Positions 51,815-62,907 of a stretch of 64,000 nt of DNA are shown here, in pieces (position 1 is the first letter of the stretch; every line of letters begins with the position of its first letter). The position numbers were made by a program, and so were the translations under genes. This stretch comes from Terfezia claveryi (Eukaryota > Ascomycota > Pezizomycetes > Pezizales > Pezizaceae), in assembly GCA_015179025.1 (NCBI GenBank), contig WHUX01000024.1:62001-126000 (forward strand), given 5' to 3'. Below the pieces are notes generated by a model that saw only the letters and a program-made list of their open reading frames with translations, had not been told where the DNA came from and made no database searches.

Positions 51815-52373
51815 ATCTTGTCTACGAGGGTTGTCTAAATGCTAAAATGCTAGACGTGCGATGTGGTGGGGGTGGAGTGGTGACGTTGTGAAGTCGTCTG
51901 GGTGGCCGGGGGAAACAAAAAACAAAGCGACTGGTTTCCAAGCACCGGGTCACGTGGTGATAGCCCCATCTCTAAGAGTTGTCGTGTAAATGTAATATTG
52001 CCTGATGCCTGATGCCTGATGCCTTCGACAAAAAGGGCAGAGAACCCTCTGCTCTATAACAACCAAAAAGTACTCAGTACTGTCTCCTCAATTACACTGC
52101 CTTCGATCGCCGGGTGGTGATAAATTTGGGAACTGGGTATAATGGCCGAATGGTCCACTGGCTTGTACCTGCACGTCCAACACTCATTGCTGACATTGAG
52201 CCCCGTACCCAACAGACATCGAGGGAGGCTGCCAGCTCGCCGATGTTCGCAGGTGCTCCTGTCTTCTATACACTCCTGGCCCTGACATGTACCTGCGCCT
52301 CTGGGGTTTCCTCTGGGAGTTCGCGTCGATGAAGAGAATTTCGGCTCATGCATCACCATGTCAGAATTGCTTC
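51815..52373. other. Upstream region of BRL1/BRR6
   Basis: About 560 bp with a TGCCTGATGCCTGATGCCTGATG 8-bp repeat near 51999-52023. Antisense ORFs at 52054-52488 lack family signal. Confidence 0.45.
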
Positions 52374-52907
52374 CTAAATCTCCGCGATATCCACGCCCAG
52401 GCATTTGCCCCAGCCTCCCGACAGCAGCCCGGGCAACCAGATCAGCATCCCGAGGCAATGGCAGGCCTCCAGGAGCGTCTGGATCCAAATAGGCCAGTCC
52501 AGCCTATCAATTGTTCCATGACAAGCATCACCTGCGGCGATTTTGGCCGTGCGAATAGCCAGCAAGCGGAGCGCATCTACAAGTCTTATCGGAATCACTG
52601 AAACCACAAGAACTATAATCCTAATTGCGATCGCGGGTATATAACGCTGAGGAAGCATAGATATGTCTGTGGCCTCTCCCGTGTCCTCCGATTTGATACA
52701 CAACTGTTGAAGTTGCTTGCATCCAGGTTGTTGCATTTTCTTGTTGCACCAATCCCTAGGTACATTGGTAGGTTCCTGATATCGGATCTCTAAACCCTGC
52801 TCGGCAAACATCGGTCCACATTGGGCTGGCAGCGCTCCAGCGCCACCATATATCAATCCTTTTGTTAACAATCGCACGTGTGCCACCAAAAAAAAATTGA
52901 AGAGCAT
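52374..52907 (-). CDS. Doubtful ORF, Cys-containing hydrophobic protein
   Basis: An ATG-started 177-residue ORF I do not recognise. It begins with a hydrophobic stretch (MLFNFFLVAHVRLL), has a central membrane-like segment (IPAIAIRIIVLVVSVIPIRLV), and nine or so cysteines scattered through it. It is head to head with GCV2, whose start codon is 131 bp away. It could be a lineage-specific gene, one exon of a longer gene, or spurious. Confidence 0.3.
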   Translation of the reverse strand: MLFNFFLVAHVRLLTKGLIYGGAGALPAQCGPMFAEQGLEIRYQEPTNVPRDWCNKKMQQPGCKQLQQLCIKSEDTGEATDISMLPQRYIPAIAIRIIVLVVSVIPIRLVDALRLLAIRTAKIAAGDACHGTIDRLDWPIWIQTLLEACHCLGMLIWLPGLLSGGWGKCLGVDIAEI

Positions 52908-53038
52908 CCCTTCAAAGATCCCATATATCCGGTTATTTCCTTTTGCTCTACAGGAATTCCCGTAACTTTTGGTCGTGGCCTGAAGGCGAGAAATCTGGGT
53001 GTGTGAAGCCAGTTCTCTTCGCCCACTTGATACCCGTC

Positions 53039-55952
53039 ATGGCTTCCTCAATTCGTCTTCTGTCTCGCCGTTTGCCCACTCTGGCTTCACAGGTTGGCCC
53101 TAGACAAAGTATAAGCCTCCCACGTCTTCAGCCAGTTGCTATAACTACCTCCAGAGTCAATTTGGGCCGCAAGATTCGCCAATTTCACAACTCTGCGGCC
53201 GAAGAGACTGAAGCAACTGCGTCCCGCCAATTTCACGCCTCTACGGCGGAAGAGACTGAGCCAACTTCATCAGCACATACGTCCTCTCTCTTTTCACCTC
53301 TCGATACATTCCAGCGAAGGCATATTGGACCATCTTCAGATGAAGTTGTTAGAATGCTCGCTGAGCTTAACTATCCCTCGCTGGATGCCTTTGTCAGAGA
53401 TGTTCTCCCTCCAAGTATTTTGTCACCAAGAAATCTCAAGGTTTCCCCTGAGGATGGTCTCACAGAGAGCCAATTGCTGGATAGACTCAAGACCATTGCG
53501 AAGCAAAACCGGTCAGATCTACGCAGCTTCATTGGGTGTGGCTATGCTGGAACAGTAACTCCAAATGTGATTTTACGCAACATTTTGGAGTGCCCTGAAT
53601 GGTACACGAGTTATACTCCATACCAACCGGAGATCAGTCAAGGTATTGCCCTAATCCTATCCAGCCTGCTCATGCTACAGCCGCTAACAATCCCCCATAG
53701 GGCGGCTGGAGTCACTTCTTAACTTCCAAACAGTGGTCACTGACCTCACCGGCATGACCATTGCGAATGCATCGGTATTGGACGAGGCCACAGCCGCCTC
53801 TGAGGCCATGACTATGTCCTTATCAACCCTCCCTATAGCACGCCAGAAGCGTCCAGGCAAGACCTTCTTCGTTGACAAAAAACTCCACCCCCAGACCATT
53901 GCGAGTATCTACTCCAGAGCCGAGGGATTCGGAATAAACATTCTGGTTGGAGATGCCTTGGATATTCCATCTATTGAGAAGCTTGGGGATGACCTCATTG
54001 GTGTCATGGTCCAGTATCCAGCAACGGATGGCATAGTCAATAACTATAGTGCCGTAGCAGAGGCGGTCCACAAGCTGGGTGCTCCCCTCTCGGTTGCAAC
54101 CGACCTCCTTGCGTTGACTTTGTTGAAGGCCCCAGGAGAATGGGGTGCAGACATTGTTTTTGGAAACTCGCAACGTTTTGGTGTTCCCTTCGGTTACGGT
54201 GGCCCCCATGCAGGCTTCTTTGCCACCTCTGAGAAACACAAGAGGAAGATCCCTGGTCGTTTAATCGGTGTTTCTAAGGACAGGCTTGGAGATAGGGCTC
54301 TTCGATTGGCATTGCAAACTAGAGAGCAACATATCAGAAGGGAGAAGGCTACTAGTAACATTTGCACTGCACAAGCACTATTGGCCAATATGGCAGCAAT
54401 GTATGCTGTCTACCACGGGCCCCAAGGACTTAAGGGTATCGCAGAGAGGGTGGTGGGTCTAACGAAGACTCTTGAAAGAGGAGTGGAGAGAATGGGGCTC
54501 GAGACTGTCTCTAAGGATGGCGTTATCTTTGATACCGTCCTAGTTAAGGTTCCTGATGCAAAGGCCTTCTCACTACTGCTGAGCAGAATTTCGGTACTAA
54601 CTTCCGCTTGGTTGATGAGAACACTGTGGGAATAACCTTGGATGAGACCGTGATAATGAAAGATATGGTCAACATTCTTTCTGCCCTCAACACAGTTGCC
54701 CTATCACCAATTGAAGTTTCTGAGCGATCGCTTGTTGAGATCACCCAAGAGCTCGGTATCAACACCCATCAGCCTGTCTCTATTCCCGAGCAGTTCAAGC
54801 GAACTACCCCTTATCTTACCCAGCCTGCCTTCAACACCTATCACTCTGAAACAGAGATGCTCAGGTACATCCACCACCTTCAATCCAAAGATCTTTCTCT
54901 CGCACACTCAATGATCCCTCTGGGCTCTTGCACCATGAACTCAATGCCACGACTGAGATGATTCCCGTCTCATGGCCTGAATTCAACTCTCTCCACCCCT
55001 TCATTCCGCTTAACCAGGCGAGGGGGTACTCACAGATGCTTACCGAGCTGGAGAAGGATCTTTCCGATATCACGGGTTTCGCCGCTGTCTCTCTCCAGCC
55101 AAACTCTGGTGCTCAGGGAGAGTTCACTGGGCTCCGTGTCATCCGTGAATACCTTAAGGACAATGGCCAAGCAAAGCGTGATGTCTGCTTGATTCCCGTG
55201 TCTGCACACGGCACGAACCCTGCTTCCGCAGCTATGGCTGGGATGCGTGTCGTCCCGATCAAATGCGATCTCAAGACCGGGAACCTAGATATCAAGGACC
55301 TCGAGCTACAAGCTGAGAAGCACAAGGACTTCTTGGCCGCTATCATGATCACTTACCCAAGCACATACGGTGTATTTGAGCCGGAGGTCAAGCGAGCTTG
55401 CGAGATTGTCCACGAGAATGGCGGTCTTGTGTACATGGACGGTGCTAACATGAATGCCCAAGTTGGGCTCTGCTCCCCGGGGGAGATCGGCGCGGACGTC
55501 TGCCACTTGAACTTGCACAAGACGTTCTGTATTCCCCACGGAGGAGGTGGGCCTGGTGTTGGTCCTATCGGGGTTACTGCCCATCTTGCTCCTTACCTCC
55601 CAGGGCATCCACTCGTCGCTACAGGAGGAGAGAAAGCTATCTCTCCCGTTTCTAGTGCCCCATGGGGTTCGGCGTCGATCTTGCCAATCACTTGGTCTTA
55701 TATCAAGATGATGGGTGCCCGGGGACTCACCCACGCAACGAAGATTACTTTGCTCAACGCGAATTACATGGCCTCTAGGCTATCAAAGCACTATAAGGTG
55801 CTCTACACCAACTCCAACAACCGCTGCGCACACGAATTCATCCTCGACGTCCGCGGATTGAAGGAAACCGCCGGGATCGAAGCCATCGACATCGCGAAGC
55901 GTCTTCAGGACTATGGATTCCACGCACCGACTATGAGCTGGCCTGTGCCAAA

Positions 55953-55983
<31 letters not shown>

Positions 55984-56289
55984 AATGTCCAGGAACTAGA
56001 CAGATACTGTGATGCGCTTATTGCGATTCGGGAGGAGATTAGGGACATTGAGGAAGGGAGACAGCCGAGGGTGGGGAATCTTCTAAAGAATGCGCCGCAT
56101 ACACAGAAAGATTTGTTGGTGGGTGAGGAGGGGTGGATGGGGAGGTCATATACGAGAGAGAGGGCAGCCTATCCGTTGGAATATTTGAGGGAGAGGAAGT
56201 TTTGGCCGACCGTGACGAGGGTCGATGATGTTCTCGGTGACTTGAACCTCTTCTGTACCTGCGACCCAGTTACCGCCGAAGAAGATTAA
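53039..56289 (+). CDS. GCV2: Glycine dehydrogenase (decarboxylating), glycine cleavage P-protein (two apparent frameshifts)
   Basis: A PLP enzyme of the mitochondrial matrix that decarboxylates glycine and passes the aminomethyl group to the lipoyl H-protein. Exons: 53039-53642 and 53701-56289; about 1064 residues if two one-base losses are restored. The presequence holds a duplicated RQFHNS/RQFHAS segment. The N-terminal half ([47 protein letters not shown]) and the C-terminal half ([38 protein letters not shown]) are complete. The PLP lysine is in [16 protein letters not shown] (residue about 808). Break 1 lies near 54579: the LLL frame ends at 54635 while [14 protein letters not shown] continues one frame away. 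Break 2 is at about 54937, where ATGAA-CTCAAT lacks one base of the expected Lys codon. Both probably reflect sequence errors, because all functional residues on each side are intact. Confidence 0.93.
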
Positions 56290-57087
56290 ACCTTCCCCAC
56301 TCTTACCCAAAAAGCTCTAGCATTTCCTCTGCGTCTTTTTACTGTGGTTTAAAATAGAACTATCTTTCGGGCGTTACGTTACTAGATCCTACCGGTATTC
56401 ATCTATTGGGGGGCGTCTATGGCATTAACATTCATAATACTTGCATTAATTATATTAGGTTTCTTTCTTTCTTTCCCTTTTTTTTTTTTAATTGGATTAA
56501 TTGGGCGTGATGCATATGGGATTTGGGTTCTGATAGACTTTCAACATAGTCTGGGGTTACATATAAGCCAGTAACAAGCCGCTTTTTCCTTTTTTTTTTT
56601 TAAAAAGAATTTTTGCTGTGCCTATTTCCCTGATAATAGAGAGAGATACTTTTATTGGAATCTTAGCCACTGTTGTGTGCAAGCAATGTTGGGAAATTTA
56701 CTTGTGATCATAATTGATTACCCTGAGCCACTGGTGGAGAAGTATACACAAATGGCTATCTCTAGTTCAATCAAGACAAAAAAAAGGAAGTCAAATTAAT
56801 ACATTATGATATTCATATTCACGCAAGGAAAATGTACAAGAAAAAGCACCACGCCGTAATCTTTTCTTCCCCGTCCCATGCCCTGTTTACCTAAGCGTCA
56901 ACCCGCCCTTCCACATGGCGTAGGCAGGAAAGAGGAGACTGTAAAAGAGGAATAAAGCAAAATTCCAACAAGACACTGAAAATAGAGCATGCCACATGTA
57001 AGGAATAAGTGCTGGCAGACCCTCCAACTCCTGTTACAATTCCACTTCCATCAACCAAACCCGGAAAACAAACCCGGAAAACAAAAA
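56290..57087. other. Convergent 3' intergenic region
   Basis: Lies between the 3' ends of GCV2 and LNP1; T-rich runs at about 56478-56490 and 56586-56600. No gene is supported. Confidence 0.5.
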
Positions 57088-58773
57088 TTACCTCTTCCCC
57101 TTACTCTTCCCCTTGTGATGAATCTTCTTCTCCTCCATCTTCCGGTGCTTCACTTCTTCATCTCCTTCTTCATCATTATTCTCCTCCTTCTCCTCCTGCT
57201 TCCCTTCTTCCTCCTCTCCCTCCTCTCCCTCCTCTCCCTCCTCTCCCTCCTCTCCCTCCTCTCCCTCCTCTCCCTCCTCTCCCTCCTCTCCCTCCTGTTG
57301 TGCCTGCAACTCTTGAATCTGCTTTGTCCACCCTCTAATACTCCCCCTACTCCTCCCACTCCCCTTCTTAACACTCTTCCCCAAAATCTCCTCCGCAATC
57401 TCCCGTTCAATCAACTCTTTCACCTCACTAACATCTCCCTCCTTTCTGACGGTAGAAGGGCCCTTCTTCTTCTTCGGTAAATCCTTCCCATTCATCGTCC
57501 CGCACCGGGCACATCCCCAGCGCCCTATTTCCGCAAGTGATTTTGTTCCTGGCGGCGCGAGGCCGTTGACCATTCTGCAGCTGTTACAAATGAGTGCATA
57601 GCGAGCTTTTGCGGCAGTTTCGTCCTCGCCGATAAGGACGTCAAGAAGCCGGTCGTACCAGCTGTGGGAGCCGTCGTCGGTTTGGGGTTCGAGGTAGTCG
57701 CCTGCACCTGGGGCGGGGGGGTATGCTGGAGCAGTGGGGGGAGGGGGGATAGAAAAGGTTGTACGCGTGGGTGAGGGATGGGGGGACCCAGTGCCGCCAG
57801 GAACAATTTGTCCGGAGAGGGTTATTGGGCGGAGAGATTGTTGCGAGCGAAGCTGATCTTGGACTTGTTGTTGGGAAGGGCTAGTGCTGAGGGGATCTAC
57901 CCCCGCTGGGGACGCGGATCTACCTTGATGAGATGCTTGTACTCCTTGTTGCTGTTGTTGCTGCTGCTGGGAAATCTGTGGCTGTCCTGGTGGAGTGATG
58001 TGCATCTGTAGGAACTTTCCCCTGACACTACCTTGCCCTGCTCCAGGAAGACTCCTCATGCGCAATGATTGCTGCCCATTCATTCCCTCAAATCCGGTTG
58101 GGCCGGCCATAGAACCCTTCCTGCTCATGACGCTGCGGCGGTCGTCCTCGGTTATTTCACTCCCACCGCCATATTTCTCGAGTAGGCTTTGTGTCGAGTA
58201 GAATTTCGTTGCGGTCTTGAGCTTCTCGATTGTCTCTGCCCGTTCGTTCGTGAGGTCTGTAAGGGTGGTCTCTGTTGAGGTGATGCGGTGGTCGTAGAAC
58301 CAGACTAGGAGACGCCGACCTAGGTATATCCTATATTCCACTCAGCTCCACTTAGCCCTCCTTCCCAATCTGACCCCGAAAATCGGATTCCCAGGGTGGA
58401 TAAGTACGTACGAAATCGGCCCTCCAACCGCACCACTAATCTCCTTCACCCCCAGCTGCTGCCAACCCACCACGAGCACCAGAACAACCATGTAGAGCAT
58501 CCATGCAATGATGGTGTAGATTGTCCATAATGCTTTATAACGACGGCTCTGGACGCGGAGGGAGTTGAGCTTAGTCTGCTGAGCTTGAATTTGGTTTGTG
58601 AGTTTTGCGAGGATGCGTTCGAAGGAGTCTGGAGAGTTGTCGTCTCGCTGTTATGTATGAGAGTTGTCAGCCAGTCTGGAACTCGAGGACGAGGGAATGG
58701 ATGTGAATCTAGCTTTGACTTTGGGGAAGCAAGGAGAGAGACGTACCCGGCCAAAAGGCCAGAATGAGACCAT
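57088..58773 (-). CDS. LNP1: Lunapark-family ER three-way-junction protein
   Basis: Stabilises junctions between ER tubules. Exons: 58773-58747 (27 nt), 58647-58412 and 58330-57088, giving 501 residues with all phases closed. The start MVSFWPFGR is the conserved lunapark N-terminus (myristoylation is not implied, since Gly2 is absent). A coiled coil (ILAKLTNQIQAQQTKLNSL) precedes two close membrane segments at about residues 44-66 and 78-95. A second helical region follows, then a long Gln/Ser/Pro-rich loop. The lunapark zinc finger is at about 333-372 (CNSCRM...WGCARC, four cysteines). The acidic tail contains a GEEGEE repeat and ends in a basic HHKGKSKGKR. Together with the REEP-like gene at 26.3-27.2 kb it makes a second tubule-shaping factor in this window. 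Confidence 0.94.
57204..57296 (-). repeat. Coding 9-bp microsatellite (Gly-Glu-Glu)n in LNP1
   Basis: About ten copies of TCTCCCTCC (plus strand) encode GEEGEEGEE near the C-terminus of the lunapark protein. The expansion adds only acidic residues after the zinc finger. Confidence 0.92.
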
Positions 58774-59625
58774 CGTGGCCTTGTCACTTTGTTCTCACAG
58801 CAGCCAGCCAGCGGTGAGCCTCAGCAAGAGACTCTGCTTGTAGGAATCAAAAACTTAGGAGGTGCTTTGATGATGAGATTTTATTTGTCAAGTTCGGTTG
58901 TAAGTCTGGTGTCAATGCCACAAATTCCAATGCCAGTCGCACCTGGCCCGCCCGCAGATGCTTGGTAGGTTACGGCTTTATGTCACAGAACACGATCAGC
59001 GGACATTGGCGGGGCATTTTATATGATATAACAAAATGACAAAACAGCGACACCACCGTGACTGATACTCTATAGCTATGCGGCAGCAGGACGGCACGGG
59101 CAGTCGCATAATGTAATATAATCCTGCTTAAATACATCCATCTTCCTGGGTATTTTCAAGCTGGCCTTTTCGTGGCGGCGAACGACGGGCCACATGTCAT
59201 GCAACGGGTCTCCCGCACTGCTAGTGTCTCAGATATTCTCCTGGCTAAATGATGAGATTCAGGGTAATGTCAATCAATACCTGGACGCTGCGCCAGATAT
59301 ATTGGACGGCCCAGCTTCTTCTCAATCCGTACCGTATATAAGATACATGCCGAGCTAAGAGGTAGTTGTCATTGCCGATACATGTATTACAAGAGCACCC
59401 CATCAGGGAGAACGGGGTATATTTCGCCCTTTCGCGCTGGCATAGCATCCAGACTTTCCGGTCCTCCTAATATTGCCCCATACATAAATAATGCGAAAGT
59501 GGGTACTACTAAAAAGAGCTAATAAATCTCTAATCTCGAACGAATATAAAGAGAAAAAAAAAATACTATTACCCATGTACCTCGCATATATGGTTCTGCA
59601 CAATATGATCACAGCTTGCTGACGG
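58774..59625. other. Intergenic region LNP1 / APL3
   Basis: About 850 bp, upstream of LNP1 and downstream of APL3. No gene is supported. Confidence 0.45.
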
Positions 59626-62600
59626 TTATCGATCCAACGGCGCTCCCTGCTTCAGCCTTTCCTCCATCAACTTCCCCAAAATCGGGGGTACAGACTCATC
59701 CGTTGCTCTCACGGTAAGTCGAAACATCTGTACGAGCAACATTAGCATGTATCTCCCAACCCCATCCCAAAGAATATATGACCCAAGCGTACATTTGTCT
59801 CATAGTTCGGCTCCAACCGAAGCAAACAGCCAAACTTCCCTCCCTGTACGGTATGCAACACACTTGCCCCCACAAAATTTTTGGTATTTGGATCCACCCC
59901 ATCCAACACTCCCCACCTGAATCCCTCCATTAATCTCCGCGTCCGGCTTGAATCTATCCTTCTTCCCTTTTCGACCCCAAATACCAATTGACTTTCTCTC
60001 GGTGCACCACCAATCTGCTTCCACCTCTTGAAGAAATCATCCGCGCTCAACTGCGCAGGGTCCATGAACTTGTGCAAGACCACAGGGAGCTGAAGCGTGA
60101 GTGCCTGCAACGCGCCAGCGAGGTATGAAATGCGGATCGTCGGAGGATCAGTGAAGACATTGCTGGCTTCCAGCATAATCATCTGCTGAGTTTGAGAGTC
60201 TGCCTCAATAGTTGGTTCCGGGATATTACTTGAGTTAATGGACAGGGGACCCTTTGAGGGGTTGTTGATCGTTGTCGTGAAAGAGCCAATAGGGGATGAA
60301 GATTTGTTAGTGTAATAAAGGATGACACAGCCCATATGACCCCGATATTCACTTCTAAGGCCGATCTGTACCTGCACATCTTCATACAGAACACCCTCTG
60401 CGCGGAGTAATAGCATATTGTATCCTTTTTGCCATTGGGGTGAAAGATGTGCGGCACTAGCGAGGTTTGGTGGTGGCGCTTTCTTGCCGGTAGTTGCGCT
60501 CATGCTAGAGTAGTCAGCGTTAAGATCCAGTCCTGCAAGTTCGTGGCTAGGGGTGAGGAGGGACGCCGTATTCGGGGTCTGGTTCCCGCCATTCGTCGGG
60601 GTACCGGTGCCGTTAGTGAATGATCGCTTCAGCCCGGTGTTGAGGGTCAGATTGAACTCCTTCCGGTCAAGGTTTGCATCTTTTCCACCGATGACCCATG
60701 TCCTCTTGTCGCTCGTCCCAGCGTGTTTCTGGTGAAGTCTGGACAGCAATGCAGACGCCCGCTCGGGGAATGGGGCATTTCATCGCAAACTGTCCTGAGG
60801 AGTTTGTCGGATGGAAGGCTTGCAAGGGCAAGATATTCACACGCACGTTGCTGAAGTTCTGAGTCAAGAGTATGGCTGTATGCTCGGAAAACCTGCAGAA
60901 GCTGTGGTTTGATCTCTGGGAAGAGATTCACAAACTTGATGTATGATGACAAGATAATAGCCCTAGTGCTTGACGAGCAGCCATTAATCTTAGACTGGAG
61001 GGCCATAAATTGCTCAATTGGACTGCATCCAGGGTTATCTGCAATCAAGTGCCCGAATTCCCCTAGCAAATACCCTCCTATCTTAACCAGCGTCTCGTGG
61101 CATTGCGTTGCCTTCACATGTTGTAAGATAGTTTGTGCAGCGTAGACCTGAAGCTCCTCATTATTCGTGACTATTTGAATCACCCGCTGCCAAACCTCAT
61201 CACTAACATGGTCTCCAGCCATGCTTATTAGTCGTAGAGATGTATCAACATACCACTGATACTCTGTTGCATATTTTTCAGCGAGAATAGCTATTTTGAG
61301 CACCATCTCCTCTCGTATAGCATAGTCTGCACTCTGCAGATACTTCAACAGCTCGCTGACAATCGGCACAGCATTTGATGGGTCACACATGCTGTAGAGC
61401 AAATCCAAAGCTTTCCTCCGTACACTGATATCGCGGTCCCGGAGCGAACCGATGATAGTACCCTGGTGTTTCTTAATGGGCTCAAGGGTGTCTGACCTGG
61501 CAGCCAAATGGTCATGGCTTCCAGCCCCAGATATCTAACATTAGTTTCACGGGACGAGATGAATCGCCCTAGACGTACTGAGATTTGTGTCATGAGTCCT
61601 GTTTCTGTGTCCAGATGGATGGCCAGATTAATAGCCTCGAATAACACTGCATTCTGTGCATTGTTTTGTTGTACATTCTTGGGCATGTCTGATGCTGTAT
61701 CGATTATGCGTTGTAGAGATTCCCGGATCATGTTCTGAACATTTACATCATCTAGCTCAGGCGTGAGCTCCATTCACACATTAAACTTGTGACATTTATG
61801 CATACCTGATGGTGGATAATACTGTAATAGCCGCAGGAGCTTGACTTGTATCCATGGACATGGAACCTTGTAATATATGTAGTCTTGGGTATATTCGTTA
61901 TCAACTACCACTCTCTTTAACCGATGCGCTGCCTTCACGTAGCTCCCTTTGTACGCTTCTGGGTTGTCCTGGGCCAAGGCCAATACTAGAGACGTCACGG
62001 ACAACGTCACTCCGAGATCTATGTCGTCCATAAGGGCGATAATACGCTCTGCCCACTCATTTTGCACAATCCCCGGATATTTGCGGTACAACCGCAGTAG
62101 AGTGAGGGCGGCTTTCTTCTTGACGAATGATTTTGAGGCACTGGAAGGAGATTCATGAGAATTTCTCTCATTCCCACCCGACAATTTCATGGACTCACTT
62201 ACGGGGATATTAGCAGTCTATGAACATCTGCACTCAAGGCCTCTCCCATTTCCCTCCCACCAACATTCGCTATCGCATGTAGTGCTAAGCAGTTATACAG
62301 TTCATTGGTATCCATAAGGTCCTTCTTGATGCTGTTGACCACAAGATGCAATAGATCATGCTTTTCATTGAGGAACAGGGTAACCGCTAGATACCCGATT
62401 TGCTTTTCGGAATATTTGTTGGCCGAAATAAGCCCCACGGCTTCAAGATGACCGAAGTCTACGTTCCATCCTAATATGTAGATATATAGTAGCTACCCTT
62501 GGTCAGCCAGCTCCCTGGCCGCATTGTCTCAATGGTTTTTTACCTTGCAGACATATTTCTTCTTCTGGTATCCATTCAGTCCAACATCTGAACTCAATCA

Positions 62601-62907
62601 GTACTAAACTGGCGCTGGGCGGAAACGTGCTAACATGCCTTTGAATTTCTGTCTATGCCTCCCGCGGGATTAGCAACGAACAGTATATTCCCCGCAATGA
62701 CCCAAAGAGATACATACCTAATATTTGCCAACTCCTTGTTTATCCTCTTTTCTTCAAGCTCCCGAGCTCGTGCATTCCGTAAGTCCGCAATGAACTGGAC
62801 CAACCCTAGATCCGGCGGCAGCCCCAATTATCAGCCCCCCCTTTTTCAATGTTCTTATATAACCACCAGTGCCATGCGAAGAACTTCATACCTCGCATAG
62901 ACGACAT
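59626..62907 (-). CDS. APL3: AP-2 adaptor complex subunit alpha (two apparent frameshifts)
   Basis: The large subunit of the AP-2 clathrin adaptor, which acts at the plasma membrane in endocytosis. Exons: 62907-62892, 62805-62718, 62652-62639 (14 nt), 62587-62544, 62492-62203, 62140-61806, 61751-59793 and 59727-59626; about 949 residues after repair. The trunk shows GLVQFIADLRNARARELEEKR, GYQKKKYVCK, GHLEAVGLISANKYSEKQIGY and VQNMIRESLQRIID. The ear follows a Thr/Gly/Asn linker and ends GKLMEERLKQGAPLDR. Two one-base losses are inferred: near 61510 (GG for GGG on plus; ends the ORF in IWLP instead of HLAARSD) and near 60772-60775 (GGGG for GGGGG; CDEMPHSPSG instead of CDEMPPFPERA). The intron after the 14-nt exon must begin GCATGT (GC donor) to keep frame. 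The start MSSMR plus GLVQF matches the family N-terminus. Confidence 0.92.

Noticed and set aside
54550..54597. Possible 48-nt intron in GCV2 (GTTCCT...GAGCAG) instead of a frameshift
   Set aside because: It would remove the conserved [10 protein letters not shown] segment present in the family; a single missing base keeps it.
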